From Tritrichomonas musculus (taxonomy: Eukaryota; Parabasalia; Tritrichomonadida; Tritrichomonadidae): a stretch of DNA of 64,000 bases. Of the stretch, positions 63,881 to 64,000 are shown one piece after another (position 1 is the stretch's first letter; every line of letters starts with the position of its first letter). The notes under the pieces are model-generated. The model was not told the origin of the DNA. It worked only from the letters and a program-made list of their open reading frames with translations, and did no database searches. The DNA is taken from the NCBI GenBank assembly GCA_039105265.1, contig JAPFFF010000022.1:1798001-1862000 (forward strand), in the 5' to 3' direction. Both the position numbers and the translations under genes were made by a program.

Positions 63881-64000
63881 TTACTTCAGCATAGGAACAT
63901 CAAATCTGCCTGGATTTCTGCGTCTTCCCATATTGTGCATGAGTCCTAATTGTGGATTGCTATATTGTGGTTGTAATTGTGGAGGGCTATCATTATTGTT
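63881..64000 (-). CDS. C-terminal end of a Gln/Pro-rich protein (partial)
   Basis: On the minus strand the frame entering from the window edge encodes NNDSPPQLQPQYSNPQLG and ends with MGRRRNPGRFDVPMLK before the stop at 63881. The 5' end lies outside. No family is recognised. It may correspond to the second minus-strand gene beside the ATPase-linked protein in element A (pVI-like, 26785), but no similarity is seen. Confidence 0.45.
   Translation of the reverse strand, partial: NNNDSPPQLQPQYSNPQLGLMHNMGRRRNPGRFDVPMLK

Larger units (their letters stand above)
53723..64000. mobile_element. Maverick/Polinton element D (left-truncated, right end outside window)
   Basis: Gene order is PolB (+), integrase (-), SRLQYYR (+), ARILSSE (+), fibre (-), EF-hand-lacking protein (-), virion protein (+), ATPase (+), ATPase-linked protein (-), membrane peptide (+) and a partial gene (-). 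Most are homologues of element A genes with a changed order. The left end is a broken junction with remnant F. Confidence 0.8.

Overview
The window reads as protist chromosomal DNA packed with Maverick/Polinton-type elements (integrated polinto-like viruses). The evidence is four lineages of protein-primed-type DNA polymerase B, two retroviral-fold integrases, three FtsK/HerA-type packaging ATPases, a double-jelly-roll-type major capsid protein, KilA-N proteins and long repeat-built fibre proteins. Genes have no visible introns and use all three standard stop codons. A trichomonad (Trichomonas or Tritrichomonas) is the best guess: Mavericks are abundant there, Mutator-like (MULE) elements are known there, and one MULE-like element is present here. 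This identification is inference; no host housekeeping gene is visible.

Layout. (1) 1-13209, element C, left end outside the window: partial basic protein, fibre, KilA-N protein, OTU/HNH-bearing PolB, small conserved proteins, a one-pass membrane peptide and the packaging ATPase. (2) 13.2-16.73 kb, block E: scrambled and partly GC-richer fragments of another element (PolB palm piece, truncated virion protein, fibre C-terminus). (3) 16.76-23.72 kb plus 42.60-48.84 kb, element B, split by an insertion: a giant spike-like protein whose end resembles the capsid protein N-terminus, a candidate structural protein, a basic coiled-coil protein, KilA-N, an HNH endonuclease, a second PolB type and small acidic proteins. 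(4) 23722-42599, element A: a complete 18.9-kb Maverick with 438-bp terminal inverted repeats that appear almost identical and a 5-bp target duplication (CATAT), inserted into element B beside a tRNA-like sequence. All its large genes are open. Its 1951-residue polymerase carries an N-terminal OTU-like region, an internal HNH domain and a C-terminal primase-like (AEP) domain. (5) 48.84-50.2 kb, very AT-rich DNA without genes. (6) 50.6-53.72 kb, remnant F: two small genes and the 3' end of a PolB gene split by a 1577-bp MULE-like element with about 370-bp inverted repeats and a 9-bp duplication. (7) 53.72-64.0 kb, element D, truncated at its left junction and running off the window: PolB lacking its N-terminal half, integrase, small conserved genes, a frameshifted fibre gene, virion protein, ATPase, membrane peptide.

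How the genes fit together. PolB would copy the linear element, integrase would insert it, and capsid protein, virion proteins, fibre and ATPase would build and fill a particle. A T-run motif, in its extended form TTTTTAACGA(T/A)-ATGAAA, lies just upstream of many start codons in all lineages and is a candidate shared viral promoter. No adenain-type maturation protease was recognised. Small families recurring in several elements (the ARILSSE-motif protein, the SRLQYYR-motif protein, a 43-44 residue membrane peptide, a 107-117 residue protein beside the ATPase) are probably core genes of this lineage with unknown roles.
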